From the NCBI RefSeq assembly GCF_900156175.1, contig NZ_FTMV01000005.1, forward strand, positions 62,001 to 126,000: a DNA stretch of 64,000 nt, given 5' to 3'. Under the pieces are notes generated by a model that saw only the letters and a list, made by a program, of their open reading frames with translations, did not search any database and was not told the DNA's origin. Position 1 is the stretch's first letter. Every line of letters starts with the position of its first letter. Below are positions 1 through 8,649 of this stretch, in pieces. Position numbers and translations under genes: made by a program. This DNA comes from Janthinobacterium sp. TND4EL3. Lineage in GTDB: Bacteria > Pseudomonadota > Gammaproteobacteria > Burkholderiales > Burkholderiaceae_D.

Positions 1-2
1 AG

Positions 3-884
3 TGGGCATTCGCCTTTGTCGCCTGGGACCTGTGCTTTTACTGGATGCACCGCCTGCACCATAAAATTCCGCTGCTGTGGGCCGTGCACGTGGTGCACCA
101 CCAGGGCGAGCATTTCAACCTGTCGCTGGGCGTGCGCAATTCCTGGTATTCGTCGCTGACGAATTTCCCCTTCATCGCCATCCTGGCCGTGCTGGGCGTG
201 CCGCTGGAAATCTTCCTCGTCGTCTCGTCCCTGCATTACACGGTGCAGTTCTACAACCACAATGCGCTGGTGAACAAGTCCGGCATCCTCGATAAATTCA
301 TGGTCACGCCCTCGCACCACCGCGTCCACCATGGCACCGATAAACGCTACATCAACCGCAATTTCGGCGGCACCCTGTTGATCTGGGACAAACTGTTCGG
401 CAGCTTCCAGCCCGAACTCGAAGGCGTGGAAATGCGCTATGGCGTGAAGGGCATGACACCCACGCACAACCCGCTGCTGGCCAGCAACGGCAAGCTGTTC
501 ACATGGCTGCGCGCGCGCTTTCCCCACTGGCAGCCGCGCGGCACTGTCGAAGTGCCCGAGCTGTTCATCGGCATCGGCGGCGTGATCCTGTTTGGCCTCG
601 TGATCTATTACGTCAACCACGAAGCGGCGCTGGCCGGCGCGCAGCAAGCGATCCTGTTCGCGCTGATCTTTGGCGGCACCTTGGCGCTGGGCGGCTTGTC
701 GGATGCGCGCCGCTGGGGCGCCATCGCCTGGGTCGCCATCGCCGTGGCCATGCCGGCCCTGTATCTGGGCTGGTATGGCGTGCGCGATGCGTGGGGCATG
801 GTGTTCTTGGCCGCGCTGCTGGCGCATGGCCTCGACGGCGCGCGCCGCCTGTGGTGGCCGGCCGCGGCGGGGACGCGCGCGTGA
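3..884 (+). CDS. Sterol desaturase family protein (5' end outside window)
   Basis: The reading frame is already open at base 3, so the N-terminus lies upstream of the window. The visible part keeps the eight-histidine di-iron pattern of the fatty acid hydroxylase/sterol desaturase superfamily: a D-x-x-FYW-x-HRxxHH box at the start, HHQGEHFN next, and HHRVHH about 80 residues later. Hydrophobic segments near residues 45-70 and 180-265 (counted from the first visible ATG at 45) indicate an integral inner-membrane protein. The family uses O2 and a di-iron centre to hydroxylate or desaturate lipids; the substrate here cannot be read from the sequence. Its stop codon overlaps the ATG of the next gene (TGATG), so the two desaturase-type genes are probably co-translated. 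Confidence 0.85.
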   Translation, partial: WAFAFVAWDLCFYWMHRLHHKIPLLWAVHVVHHQGEHFNLSLGVRNSWYSSLTNFPFIAILAVLGVPLEIFLVVSSLHYTVQFYNHNALVNKSGILDKFMVTPSHHRVHHGTDKRYINRNFGGTLLIWDKLFGSFQPELEGVEMRYGVKGMTPTHNPLLASNGKLFTWLRARFPHWQPRGTVEVPELFIGIGGVILFGLVIYYVNHEAALAGAQQAILFALIFGGTLALGGLSDARRWGAIAWVAIAVAMPALYLGWYGVRDAWGMVFLAALLAHGLDGARRLWWPAAAGTRA

Positions 885-1999
885 TGTCGCTTGTACCGTC
901 GCTTCCTCCGCTGCGCTTCCAGCCCGCCCGCGATTCCGCCTTCCGCCGCGAACTGCGCGCGCGCGCCGACGCCTACCTGGCGGCCGAAGGAAAGCACCGC
1001 TTCGGCGACTGGCGCCTGCACGCGAAAACCGTCTTCCTGGCCGCGCTGACGGCGGGGCTGTATGCGCTGGCCTTGAGCGCCGGCAGCACCTGGCCGTTTG
1101 TCGCTGCCTATGTCGCCTGCCTGGTGGCGGCCATGGCGCTGGCCATGAATACCCTGCACGACGCGGCCCACAGCGCCGTCTTCCGCCAGGGACGCCTGAA
1201 TCGCATCCTGATCCGCCTGGTGGGCTTGCCGGTGGGCGTGGACACGGATTTCTGGACCATCCGCCACGTGCATTTCCATCACACGTATGCGAACGTGGAA
1301 GGCTATGACCTCGACACGGAGCCGAATCCGTTTTTGCGCCAGACGCCGTTCCAACGCTGGTCGCCCCGGTACCGCTATCAATACCTGTACTGGCCCGTGG
1401 TGGCGGCCCTGTCGCTGCCGTATCTGAACTGGTATGGCGACTGGCTGGACCGCTTCGGCAAGACGCCCGTGGCGGCGCACAGCCGCCTGCAGGGCTGGCG
1501 CGGCTGGCTGTCCTTCCTGGGCTGGAAACTGGGCCACGTGGCGCTGGTGCTGGCCCTGCCCATGTGGGTGCTGCAGCAGCACGGCATCGGCTGGGGCGTG
1601 GTGCTGGGCGCGTATTTCGTGGGCCAGATGCTCGCCTCGTGCGCGCTGGTGGCGCTGATCCTCGGCACGCACTGGGCCGAAGTGGAGTTCTTCCAGCCGG
1701 GGCAGGACGGCACCTTGCCGCACGACTGGTACCAGCACACGTTCTACACGGCCTGCGACTGGACGCCGAAGCCGCGCGCGCTGCGCTGGCTAGGCTACTG
1801 GCTGGGCGGCCTGAATCTGCACCTGACGCACCATCTGTTCCCCACCTGGAGCCACCGCCACTACCCGGCGCTGGCGCGCATCCTGGCCGAACTGGCGCCG
1901 CGCCACGGCCTCGTGTACCGCGAACTCGGCTACGGCCAGTTGCACGCCTCGCAGCAAGCCTTCCTGCGCGCCATGGGCCAGCCGCCGACACAGTCCTGA
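884..1999 (+). CDS. Membrane fatty acid desaturase (acyl-lipid/acyl-CoA type)
   Basis: A 371-residue membrane protein with the three histidine boxes of the type 1 desaturase family: HDAAH near residue 92, HVHFHH near 128 and HLTHH near 313. These ligate a di-iron centre that introduces double bonds into acyl chains. Hydrophobic pairs lie between boxes 1 and 2 and between 2 and 3. The ATG at 884 was chosen because it overlaps the upstream stop (TGATG) and gives a normal family length; the same frame stays open further upstream but only as a shadow of the preceding gene. Pairing with the sterol-desaturase gene suggests a two-gene lipid-modification operon. Regiospecificity cannot be inferred. 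Confidence 0.88.
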   Translation: MSLVPSLPPLRFQPARDSAFRRELRARADAYLAAEGKHRFGDWRLHAKTVFLAALTAGLYALALSAGSTWPFVAAYVACLVAAMALAMNTLHDAAHSAVFRQGRLNRILIRLVGLPVGVDTDFWTIRHVHFHHTYANVEGYDLDTEPNPFLRQTPFQRWSPRYRYQYLYWPVVAALSLPYLNWYGDWLDRFGKTPVAAHSRLQGWRGWLSFLGWKLGHVALVLALPMWVLQQHGIGWGVVLGAYFVGQMLASCALVALILGTHWAEVEFFQPGQDGTLPHDWYQHTFYTACDWTPKPRALRWLGYWLGGLNLHLTHHLFPTWSHRHYPALARILAELAPRHGLVYRELGYGQLHASQQAFLRAMGQPPTQS

Positions 2000-2009
2000 C
2001 GAATCGCGC

Positions 2010-2038
2010 TTGACTGGGCTTCTGTTTCATCTTACATT
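2010..2038 (+). promoter_or_regulatory. Predicted sigma70 promoter of the gbsR-type operon
   Basis: TTGACT at 2010-2015, a 17-bp spacer and TACATT at 2033-2038, just upstream of the regulator gene. The -35 matches 5/6 and the -10 4/6 to consensus. It overlaps the dyad at 2036-2055. Confidence 0.5.
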
Positions 2039-2055
2039 TCTGTAACGACAGAAAT
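2036..2055. promoter_or_regulatory. Perfect inverted repeat, likely autoregulatory operator
   Basis: ATTTCTGT-AACG-ACAGAAAT is a perfect 8-bp dyad starting inside the predicted -10 and ending 11 bp before the ATG of the GbsR/MarR-type regulator. The position fits a repressor operator for self-regulation of the following three-gene operon. The binding protein is inferred from proximity. Confidence 0.55.
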
Positions 2056-2066
2056 AAGAGAAAACC

Positions 2067-2621
2067 ATGGAATTGAGTCCGACTACGCAGAAATATATTC
2101 TGCACTGGGGGGAGATGGGCACCCGCTGGGGCGTCAACCGCACGGTGGCGCAGATCCACGCGCTGCTGTTCCTGGCCAATGAAGCGCTGACGGCGGAAGA
2201 CATCGCGGCCAGCCTGAACGTGGCCAGGTCCAACGTCAGCAACAGCCTGAAGGAATTGCAAAGCTGGGGCCTGGTGCGTATCACGCACGTGATGGGGGAC
2301 CGCCGCGACCATTTCGTCGCCCTGCAGGATGTGTGGGAAATCTTCCGCGTCATCATGGAAGAGCGCAAGCGGCGCGAGATCGACCCCACCCTGACGGTGC
2401 TGCGCGAGTGCGCGATCGAGGGCGAGCACGATGCGGCGATACCGCCTGAAACGCTGGTGCGCATGGGCGAAGTGCTGGCCTTCCTGGAAATGCTCAGTTC
2501 CACCTACAGCGACTATAAAAACCTGCCGCCGGCGACCCTGCAGCGCATGCTGTCGATGGGCGGCAAGGTGGCCAAGTTCCTCAGCCCGGACGACAAGCCT
2601 GGCAAGCCGGGAAAAGCATGA
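2067..2621 (+). CDS. GbsR/MarR-family transcriptional regulator
   Basis: A 184-residue protein with a winged helix-turn-helix at about residues 35-95: alternating helices ending in SLNVARSNVSNSLKELQSWG as recognition region, then a basic wing containing GDRRDH. Length and pattern match the GbsR branch of MarR-like regulators, which sense small ligands. A perfect dyad lies immediately upstream, so autoregulation is likely. Its stop overlaps the start of the DUF4166 gene by four bases, indicating one operon with the two genes downstream. The ligand is unknown. Confidence 0.85.
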   Translation: MELSPTTQKYILHWGEMGTRWGVNRTVAQIHALLFLANEALTAEDIAASLNVARSNVSNSLKELQSWGLVRITHVMGDRRDHFVALQDVWEIFRVIMEERKRREIDPTLTVLRECAIEGEHDAAIPPETLVRMGEVLAFLEMLSSTYSDYKNLPPATLQRMLSMGGKVAKFLSPDDKPGKPGKA

Positions 2622-3259
2622 ACGGCCCCTCGGAAGGAGAGTTGTTCAGGAAGGTGATGGGCGAGCGGTGGCTGGCCCTGCACCCGGACATCCGCCGCCG
2701 TTTCGAGAAAAACCCGGCGCCCGGCCAGCCCCTGTACTACCGGGGCGAACTCAGTGAACTCACCAGCTCGCGCCTGGGCAAGGTGCTGGGCTGGCTGACG
2801 CGTCCCTTCATCGACGGCGCCCTTATCCCGCATGACGACCACGACTTCCCCGTCGATATCGAAGTCTATTCGCGCCCCGGCTGCCCCTTCATCTTCAAGC
2901 AGCGCACCTACCGCCTGCATGGCCGCGCGCCGATCCGCTTCACGTCCTACATGGCTGAAAGCGCAACAGGCGAAGTGCTCGAATACGTGGGCATGGGCCT
3001 GGGCATGAAGCTCGTGCTGCACGTCGAGGATGGCAACCTGCATTTCACCAGCGACGGCTATTTTTGGGACCTGTTCGGCTGGCGCCTGCCGCTGCCTGGC
3101 CTGCTCACGCCCGGCAAGACCTATCTGTGCCACCGCAACGACACGCAGCAGCAGTTCAACATCCGCATCGAGATCCGCCACGCCCTGTTTGGCACCACAT
3201 TCACCCAGGTCGGCGTGTTCCGCGAATCCGCCGCACCGGAAATGAAGGAGACACCATGA
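2618..3259 (+). CDS. DUF4166 domain-containing protein
   Basis: A 213-residue soluble protein recognised as DUF4166 from its beta-rich pattern (G-x-PLYYRGE near residue 40, then VEVYSR-PG, and GYFWDLFGWRLPLPGLLTPG around 145-170). The function of this domain is not established. The gene overlaps both neighbours by the ATGA arrangement: its start lies inside the regulator and its stop inside the epimerase gene. Translational coupling suggests that it works with the epimerase-like protein. Confidence 0.8.
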   Translation: MNGPSEGELFRKVMGERWLALHPDIRRRFEKNPAPGQPLYYRGELSELTSSRLGKVLGWLTRPFIDGALIPHDDHDFPVDIEVYSRPGCPFIFKQRTYRLHGRAPIRFTSYMAESATGEVLEYVGMGLGMKLVLHVEDGNLHFTSDGYFWDLFGWRLPLPGLLTPGKTYLCHRNDTQQQFNIRIEIRHALFGTTFTQVGVFRESAAPEMKETP

Positions 3260-4719
3260 ATACGCATCTGCTGGCCCTGCAACTGATGGCGGCGCAAGGC
3301 TGCCTGGGCGCCTTCGACACCATCTATCACCATGAAATCACGGAAGCGCTGCCGCAAAAGGCCTCGGCGCGCCTGGAACTGACCATCCATGCCACGCGCG
3401 CGCTGATCTACAGCCTGCTGTTCGTCGGCCTGGCCGCCTGGGAGTGGCACGGCGCCTGGGCCTGGGTGCTGGTGATCGTGTTTGGCGTGGAAATCGTGCT
3501 CACCCTGTGGGATTTTGTTGTGGAAGATCAAACCCGCCTCTTGCCCGCCACGGAGCGGGTCACGCACACGGTGCTGGCGATCAATGCGGGCGCCTTCATC
3601 GCCCTGCTGGCTCTCAATAGCAGCGAATGGGCGACCTTGCCGACGGCCCTCGTGTGGCAGCCGTATGGCTGGCTCAGCGTCTTCCTCGCCCTGTGCGGCG
3701 TGGGCGTGGGCCTGTCCGGCCTGCGCGACGCCTACGCCGTGTGGCAACTGGGCCGGCGCAAGGTGCAGGAAACGGCGGAGCAGGAGGAGCGCCTGCGCTT
3801 TGCCGCCGCGCCGCAGTCCGTGCTGGTGACGGGCGCCACGGGTTTCATCGGCCAGCAACTGGTCAGCGCCCTGCTGGCCGACGGCCACGCGGTGACGGTG
3901 CTGACGCGCCAGCCCAAGCAGGCTGCCTGGACCTTCGATGGCCAGGTGCGCTGCATCCGGTCGCTGGACGCATTGTCGGAGGCGCAGCGCATCGACATGG
4001 TGGTCAACCTGGCCGGCGCGCGCATCGTCGGCAAGCGCTGGACGCCGGCGCGCAAGGCGGCCCTGCGCCGCAGCCGCGTGGCGCTGACGCAGGACCTGGT
4101 GGCGTGGATCGCCCGCGCGCAGCACAAGCCGAGGGTGCTGCTGTCGGCGTCGGCCATCGGCTACTACGGCGTGCAGCCGCAGGGTGACGCGACGGAATTG
4201 ACGGAGGAGAGCGCGCCGCAAACCATCTTCATGTCGCAGCTGTGCCAGGAGTGGGAGGCGGCCGCGCGCCAGGCGCAGCAGCATGGCGTGCAGGTGGGCT
4301 GCATGCGCTTCGGCCTCGTCTTCGGCCACCAGGGGTCGCTGCCGCAGATGCTGCTGCCGATCCGCTTCGGCGCGGGCGGCCCGCTGGGCAGTGGAAAACA
4401 GTGGATTTCGTGGGTGCACGTGCGCGACGTCATCCGCGCCATCGCCCATGTGGCGCGCCGCAGCGAAGTGGGTGCCGTGAATGGCGCGTATAACTTCTGC
4501 GCGCCGCAAGCCATCGAGCAGCGCCGCTTCGCCCAAGTGGCGGGCGCCGTGCTGCACCGCCCCAGCGTCGTGCCCACGCCGGCCTTCCTCATGCGCGCCG
4601 TGCTGGGAGAGCAGGCCGACTTGCTGGTGGAAGGCCAGCGGGTCGCCCCGCGCCGCCTGTTGGCCGACGGCTTTGTCTTCCGTTATCCGCAGCTGGAAGG
4701 GGCGCTGCGCAGCCTGTAG
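3256..4719 (+). CDS. Membrane-anchored TIGR01777-type NAD(P)-dependent epimerase
   Basis: A 487-residue fusion. Residues 1-160 carry about four transmembrane helices. From about 190 there is a Rossmann SDR domain with the nucleotide motif VTGATGFIGQ, an S-A-S-A-I-GYYG active-site region, and a C-terminal tail of the DUF1731 type (the YfcH/SulA-like epimerase family). Ordinary TIGR01777 proteins are about 300 residues, so the membrane N-terminus is an added module that would tether the enzyme to the inner membrane. The ATG at 3256 overlaps the upstream stop (ATGA) and adds no spurious residues. The substrate is unknown. Confidence 0.82.
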   Translation: MNTHLLALQLMAAQGCLGAFDTIYHHEITEALPQKASARLELTIHATRALIYSLLFVGLAAWEWHGAWAWVLVIVFGVEIVLTLWDFVVEDQTRLLPATERVTHTVLAINAGAFIALLALNSSEWATLPTALVWQPYGWLSVFLALCGVGVGLSGLRDAYAVWQLGRRKVQETAEQEERLRFAAAPQSVLVTGATGFIGQQLVSALLADGHAVTVLTRQPKQAAWTFDGQVRCIRSLDALSEAQRIDMVVNLAGARIVGKRWTPARKAALRRSRVALTQDLVAWIARAQHKPRVLLSASAIGYYGVQPQGDATELTEESAPQTIFMSQLCQEWEAAARQAQQHGVQVGCMRFGLVFGHQGSLPQMLLPIRFGAGGPLGSGKQWISWVHVRDVIRAIAHVARRSEVGAVNGAYNFCAPQAIEQRRFAQVAGAVLHRPSVVPTPAFLMRAVLGEQADLLVEGQRVAPRRLLADGFVFRYPQLEGALRSL

Positions 4720-4762
4720 CCTGGCGTAGAATGGGGCATTGGGATGCCTTGGAGCACAATCT

Positions 4763-6151
4763 ATGCCCCGCTTCAGCCATACGATAGACAGCCATGTTTA
4801 CCAGTTTGCCAGCCTGAAGGAGCTGCTGGCCAAGGCCACGCCGCCCCGTTCCGGCGACATGCTGGCCGGGGTGGCGGCCGCCAGCGCGCGCGAGCGGGTG
4901 GCGGCGCAGCTGGCGCTGGCCGAGGTGCCGCTGTCGGCCTTCCTCAATGAGGCGCTGGTGCCGTATGAAGACGATGAAGTCACGCGGCTGATCGTTGACA
5001 CCCACGCGCGCGCCGCCTTTGCGCCGATTTCCCACCTGTGCGTGGGGGATTTCCGCGACTGGCTGCTCGACGACGCGACGGACACGGCCACGCTATCGCA
5101 AGTGGCCGCCGGCATCACGCCGGAAATGGCGGCGGCCGTGTCAAAAATCATGCGCCTGCAGGACCTGGTGCTGGTAGCCCGCAAGTGCCGTGTCGTCACG
5201 GCTTTCCGCAATACCCTGGGCCTGGAAGGGCGCCTGTCCACGCGCTTGCAGCCGAACCACCCGACGGACGACGCCACGGGGATTGCCGCGTCGATGCTCG
5301 ATGGCCTGATGCTGGGCAGCGGCGACGCCGTGATCGGCATCAATCCCGCCACCGACAATGTGGCGCAGGTGGTGTCGCTGCTGCACCTGCTCGACGCCGT
5401 CATCGCTCAATACCGGATTCCCACCCAGTCCTGCGTGCTGACGCACATCACCAACACGATCGAGGCGATCCGCCGCGGCGCGCCCGTCGACCTGGTGTTC
5501 CAGTCGGTGGCGGGCACGCAGGCGGCCAACCGCAGCTTCGGCATCGACCTGGCGCTGCTGGCCGAGGGGCAGGCGGCGGCCCTGTCGCTGGGACGCGGCA
5601 CGGTGGGTCAGAACGTCATGTATTTCGAGACGGGGCAGGGCAGCGCCCTGTCGGCCGGCGCCCACCACGGCATGGACCAGCAGACGTGCGAGGCGCGCGC
5701 GTATGCGGTGGCGCGCGCGTATCGGCCGCTGCTGGTCAATTCCGTCGTGGGTTTCATCGGCCCCGAATACCTGTACGACGGCAAGCAGATCATGCGCGCC
5801 GGGCTGGAAGACCATTTCTGCGCCAAACTGCTGGGCCTGCCCATGGGCTGCGACGTGTGCTACACCAACCATGCGGAAGCGGACCAGGACGACATGGACG
5901 CCTTGCTGACCATGCTGGGCGTGGCCGGCTGCAATTTCATCATGGGCGTGCCGGGCGCGGACGACACCATGCTGGGCTACCAGAGCACCTCGTTCCACGA
6001 CGCCCTGTATGCGCGCCGCGTGCTGGGCTTGCGTCCCGCGCCCGAATTCGAGGCCTGGCTGGCGCGCATGCAGATCACGGATGCACGGGGAAATCTGAAT
6101 GTGGCGCTGGCGCCCGCCTTCCAGGCGGCCCTGCTGCGCCTGGAAGGCTAG
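4763..6151 (+). CDS. eutB: Ethanolamine ammonia-lyase large (heavy) subunit
   Basis: A 462-residue protein closely matching EutB, the catalytic barrel subunit of the adenosylcobalamin-dependent enzyme that converts ethanolamine to acetaldehyde and ammonia. Recognisable stretches include RLQPNHPTDD and GINPATDN near 170-200, GTQAANRSFG near 255, FETGQGS near 295 and the C-terminal GVPGADDTMLGYQSTSFHD. The ATG at 4763 was chosen because GGAG lies 8 bases upstream and it gives the normal family length. eutC follows after 9 bases. No microcompartment or eutR/eutH genes are visible, so this is the minimal cytosolic arrangement for ethanolamine use as a nitrogen or carbon source. Confidence 0.95.
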   Translation: MPRFSHTIDSHVYQFASLKELLAKATPPRSGDMLAGVAAASARERVAAQLALAEVPLSAFLNEALVPYEDDEVTRLIVDTHARAAFAPISHLCVGDFRDWLLDDATDTATLSQVAAGITPEMAAAVSKIMRLQDLVLVARKCRVVTAFRNTLGLEGRLSTRLQPNHPTDDATGIAASMLDGLMLGSGDAVIGINPATDNVAQVVSLLHLLDAVIAQYRIPTQSCVLTHITNTIEAIRRGAPVDLVFQSVAGTQAANRSFGIDLALLAEGQAAALSLGRGTVGQNVMYFETGQGSALSAGAHHGMDQQTCEARAYAVARAYRPLLVNSVVGFIGPEYLYDGKQIMRAGLEDHFCAKLLGLPMGCDVCYTNHAEADQDDMDALLTMLGVAGCNFIMGVPGADDTMLGYQSTSFHDALYARRVLGLRPAPEFEAWLARMQITDARGNLNVALAPAFQAALLRLEG

Positions 6152-6160
6152 GGAGGATGC

Positions 6161-6934
6161 ATGGACAAGAAAACCCCGTGGCAGGCGCTGCGCGCGCATA
6201 CGGCGGCGCGCATCGCGCTGGGGCGCCGCGGCGTGAGCGTGCCGACCCGTGCGCAGCTGGCGTTCCAGCTGGCCCACGCGCAGGCGCGCGATGCCGTGCA
6301 CCTGGCGCTCGATGGCGAAGCCCTGGCGCGCGACTTGGCCGCGCAGGGGCAAGCCTGCGTGCGGCTGCACAGCGCCGCCGCCACGCGCGCCGACTACCTG
6401 CAACGCCCCGACCTGGGGCGCCGGCTCGACGACGCTTCGCGGGCGCGGCTGGATGGCGGTGCCAAGGGCGTGGATCTGGCGCTGGTGGCGGCCGATGGCC
6501 TGTCGGCGCTGGCGATACAACGCCACGCGGCGCCATTCCTCGCCGCCTTGCGCGCACGGCTGGCACTGGAGGCGTGGACGCTGTCGCCACTGCACATCGT
6601 GGCGCAGGGGCGCGTGGCCGTCGGCGACGAGGTGGGGGAATTGATCAAAGCGCGGGCCGTGCTGGTGCTGATCGGCGAGCGGCCGGGCTTGAGTTCCCCG
6701 GACAGCCTGGGGCTGTACCTGACGTGGGCGCCCAAAGCCGGCTTGCTGGACGAGCGCCGCAACTGCATCTCGAATGTGCGCCCCGAGGGGCTGGCGTATG
6801 CGCCGGCCGCGTACCGGCTGCACTATTTGCTGTCGCAGGCATTTACCAGGCAGTTGTCGGGCGTGGACTTGAAGGATGAAACGGTGGAAGAGGGCGCGGC
6901 CCTGGCGGGGGCGCGCAACTTCCTGCTGGCGTGA
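6161..6934 (+). CDS. eutC: Ethanolamine ammonia-lyase small (light) subunit
   Basis: A 257-residue protein with EutC features: [13 protein letters not shown] at the N-terminus, the cobalamin-contacting region around GDEVGE and [15 protein letters not shown], and [11 protein letters not shown] near the C-terminus. It forms the holoenzyme with EutB. GGAGG lies 4-8 bases upstream of the ATG. It converges with tsaD: the two stop codons are directly adjacent at 6934/6935 with no spacer. Confidence 0.95.
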   Translation: MDKKTPWQALRAHTAARIALGRRGVSVPTRAQLAFQLAHAQARDAVHLALDGEALARDLAAQGQACVRLHSAAATRADYLQRPDLGRRLDDASRARLDGGAKGVDLALVAADGLSALAIQRHAAPFLAALRARLALEAWTLSPLHIVAQGRVAVGDEVGELIKARAVLVLIGERPGLSSPDSLGLYLTWAPKAGLLDERRNCISNVRPEGLAYAPAAYRLHYLLSQAFTRQLSGVDLKDETVEEGAALAGARNFLLA

Positions 6935-7975
6935 TCAGACTTCGCGGATTTCGTCGAGCGGCCAGCGCGGGCGCACGTTGAACGAGTAATCGCGCTTGGC
7001 GGCGTCCGGGTTGATCTGCAGGCGCATGGCGCCGGCAAAGGCGATCATGGCGCCGTTGTCGGTACAGAATTCCAGCTCCGGGTAATACACTTTGAAGCGC
7101 TTCTTGGCGGCCGCCGCGTTGAGCGAGGCGCGCAGCTGCGCGTTGGCGCCCACGCCGCCGGCGATCACCAGGCGCTTCAAGCCCGTGTGCTTGAGGGCCG
7201 ACACGCATTTGGCCGTCAGCACGTCGACGATGGCGTCGACGAAGCCCCGCGCGATGTTCGCCTTGTCCTGTTCGCAGATATTGGCGATGACTTTTTCTTC
7301 ATGGTTCTTGACCACCGTCAGTACGGCCGTCTTCAAACCGGAGAAACTGAAATTGAAATCCTTCGAGTGCAGCATGGGGCGCGGCAGTTTATACGCCAGC
7401 GGGTCGCCAAATTCGGCCAGGCGCGAAATGGCGGGACCGCCCGGGTAACCGAGGCCCAGCAGCTTGGCCGACTTGTCGAATGCCTCGCCGGCCGCATCGT
7501 CCAGGGTTTCGCCCAGCATCGTGTACTGGCCCACGCCGTTGACGCGCATCAGCTGCGTGTGGCCGCCCGATACCAGCAGCGCGATGAAGGGGAATTCCGG
7601 CGGCTCGGACGCCAGCAGCGGCGACAGCAGATGGCCTTCCAGGTGGTGGATGCCCAGCACCGGCTTGTTGATGGCCAGGCCCAGGCTGCAGGCGACGGAC
7701 GAACCCACCAGCAGCGCGCCGGCCAGTCCCGGCCCTTGCGTGTAGGCGATGGCGTCGATCTCGGGCAGGGTGATGCCGGCCTTCGTCAGGGTCTCTTCGA
7801 GCAGCGGGATGGCGCGGCGGATATGGTCGCGCGACGCCAGTTCCGGCACCACACCGCCGTACTGCTCGTGCATGGCGACTTGCGAATAGAGGGCGTGCGA
7901 CAGCAGGCCGCGTTGCGTGTCGTACAAGGCCAGGCCGGTTTCGTCACAGGAGGATTCGACGCCAAGAACAATCAT
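6935..7975 (-). CDS. tsaD: tRNA N6-threonylcarbamoyladenosine (t6A) transferase subunit TsaD
   Basis: A 346-residue protein that begins [14 protein letters not shown], the classical TsaD start, and has the metal-binding HHLEGH with H111 and H115, plus the [10 protein letters not shown] nucleotide-binding region. With TsaB and TsaE it transfers threonylcarbamoyl from TC-AMP to A37 of ANN-decoding tRNAs. The open frame extends 55 codons further upstream, but the ATG at 7975 is chosen because it matches the universally conserved N-terminus. It is essential in most bacteria. Confidence 0.95.
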   Translation of the reverse strand: MIVLGVESSCDETGLALYDTQRGLLSHALYSQVAMHEQYGGVVPELASRDHIRRAIPLLEETLTKAGITLPEIDAIAYTQGPGLAGALLVGSSVACSLGLAINKPVLGIHHLEGHLLSPLLASEPPEFPFIALLVSGGHTQLMRVNGVGQYTMLGETLDDAAGEAFDKSAKLLGLGYPGGPAISRLAEFGDPLAYKLPRPMLHSKDFNFSFSGLKTAVLTVVKNHEEKVIANICEQDKANIARGFVDAIVDVLTAKCVSALKHTGLKRLVIAGGVGANAQLRASLNAAAAKKRFKVYYPELEFCTDNGAMIAFAGAMRLQINPDAAKRDYSFNVRPRWPLDEIREV

Positions 7976-8185
7976 GAAGGTACTGAATAGGGAGGAGTAA
8001 TCCGCCATTGTAAAGGAAAGCCGCGCAGTCCACCGTGCGGCCGGCGCACCATTTCGGCGGCAGTGTGCACTTGCGCAGTGCGCCGCGGGCCGGTTTTGCC
8101 CGGGATTTTGGCTGCTTTGCGCCTGGAACGGCACTGGCACCGCTCTTGCTTAGACAGGCGTGTGCCTTTCTCAAGGGAGCTTGCG

Positions 8186-8593
8186 ATGTCGGAACAATGG
8201 AAAATGATTTGCCGCCTGAAGGACATGCCGCTGGCGGGCGCGCGCATAGTGCAGCGGGGCCTGGCATGGCAGGACTTGCCCGGCGTGGCGCTGTTCCGCG
8301 CGGTGGACGACACGGTGTATGCGCTGCTCGATTTCGTGCCCTGCCTGGGCGGCCCGCTGGCGCACGGGGTGCTGATGGGGAAAAACCTGATGGGGCCGAA
8401 AAATAGCTGGATCATCGAACTCGATTCGGGCCGCCTGGTGGCGCCCGTGCAGGGCATGGCGCGCATGTACGCCGTGCGCATCCTCGATGGGCGCATCTAC
8501 CTGGACTTCAATGAACTCAATATCCCGGCCAGCAAGGCGGAGCAGGCGCTGGCGGGATCGTACGCCGTGCTGCCGCATGTGCAGATGGCGTGA
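8186..8593 (+). CDS. NirD-like Rieske-fold protein lacking cluster ligands
   Basis: A 135-residue protein with the small Rieske fold of NirD (assimilatory nitrite reductase small subunit): LGGPLAHG aligns with the first box and a GPKNSW stretch with the second CPxHxW-type box, followed by IIELDSGR. The cysteine and histidine ligands expected in both boxes are mostly replaced, so it probably does not bind a 2Fe-2S cluster; NirD proteins without clusters are known. The ATG at 8186 is preceded by AGGGAG. No nirB lies nearby, so the partner is unclear. A terminator follows. Confidence 0.65.
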   Translation: MSEQWKMICRLKDMPLAGARIVQRGLAWQDLPGVALFRAVDDTVYALLDFVPCLGGPLAHGVLMGKNLMGPKNSWIIELDSGRLVAPVQGMARMYAVRILDGRIYLDFNELNIPASKAEQALAGSYAVLPHVQMA

Positions 8594-8606
8594 TGAAGGG
8601 AAAAGC

Positions 8607-8635
8607 AAAAACGGCGCACAGGGCGCCGTTTTTCG
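8607..8635. terminator. Bidirectional rho-independent terminator
   Basis: AAAACGGCGC, a short loop, then GCGCCGTTTTT. The A-tract on one side and T-tract on the other let it serve both the NirD-like gene (+) and the convergent aroG (-). Confidence 0.8.
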
Positions 8636-8649
8636 TATCCGCGAGAGGC

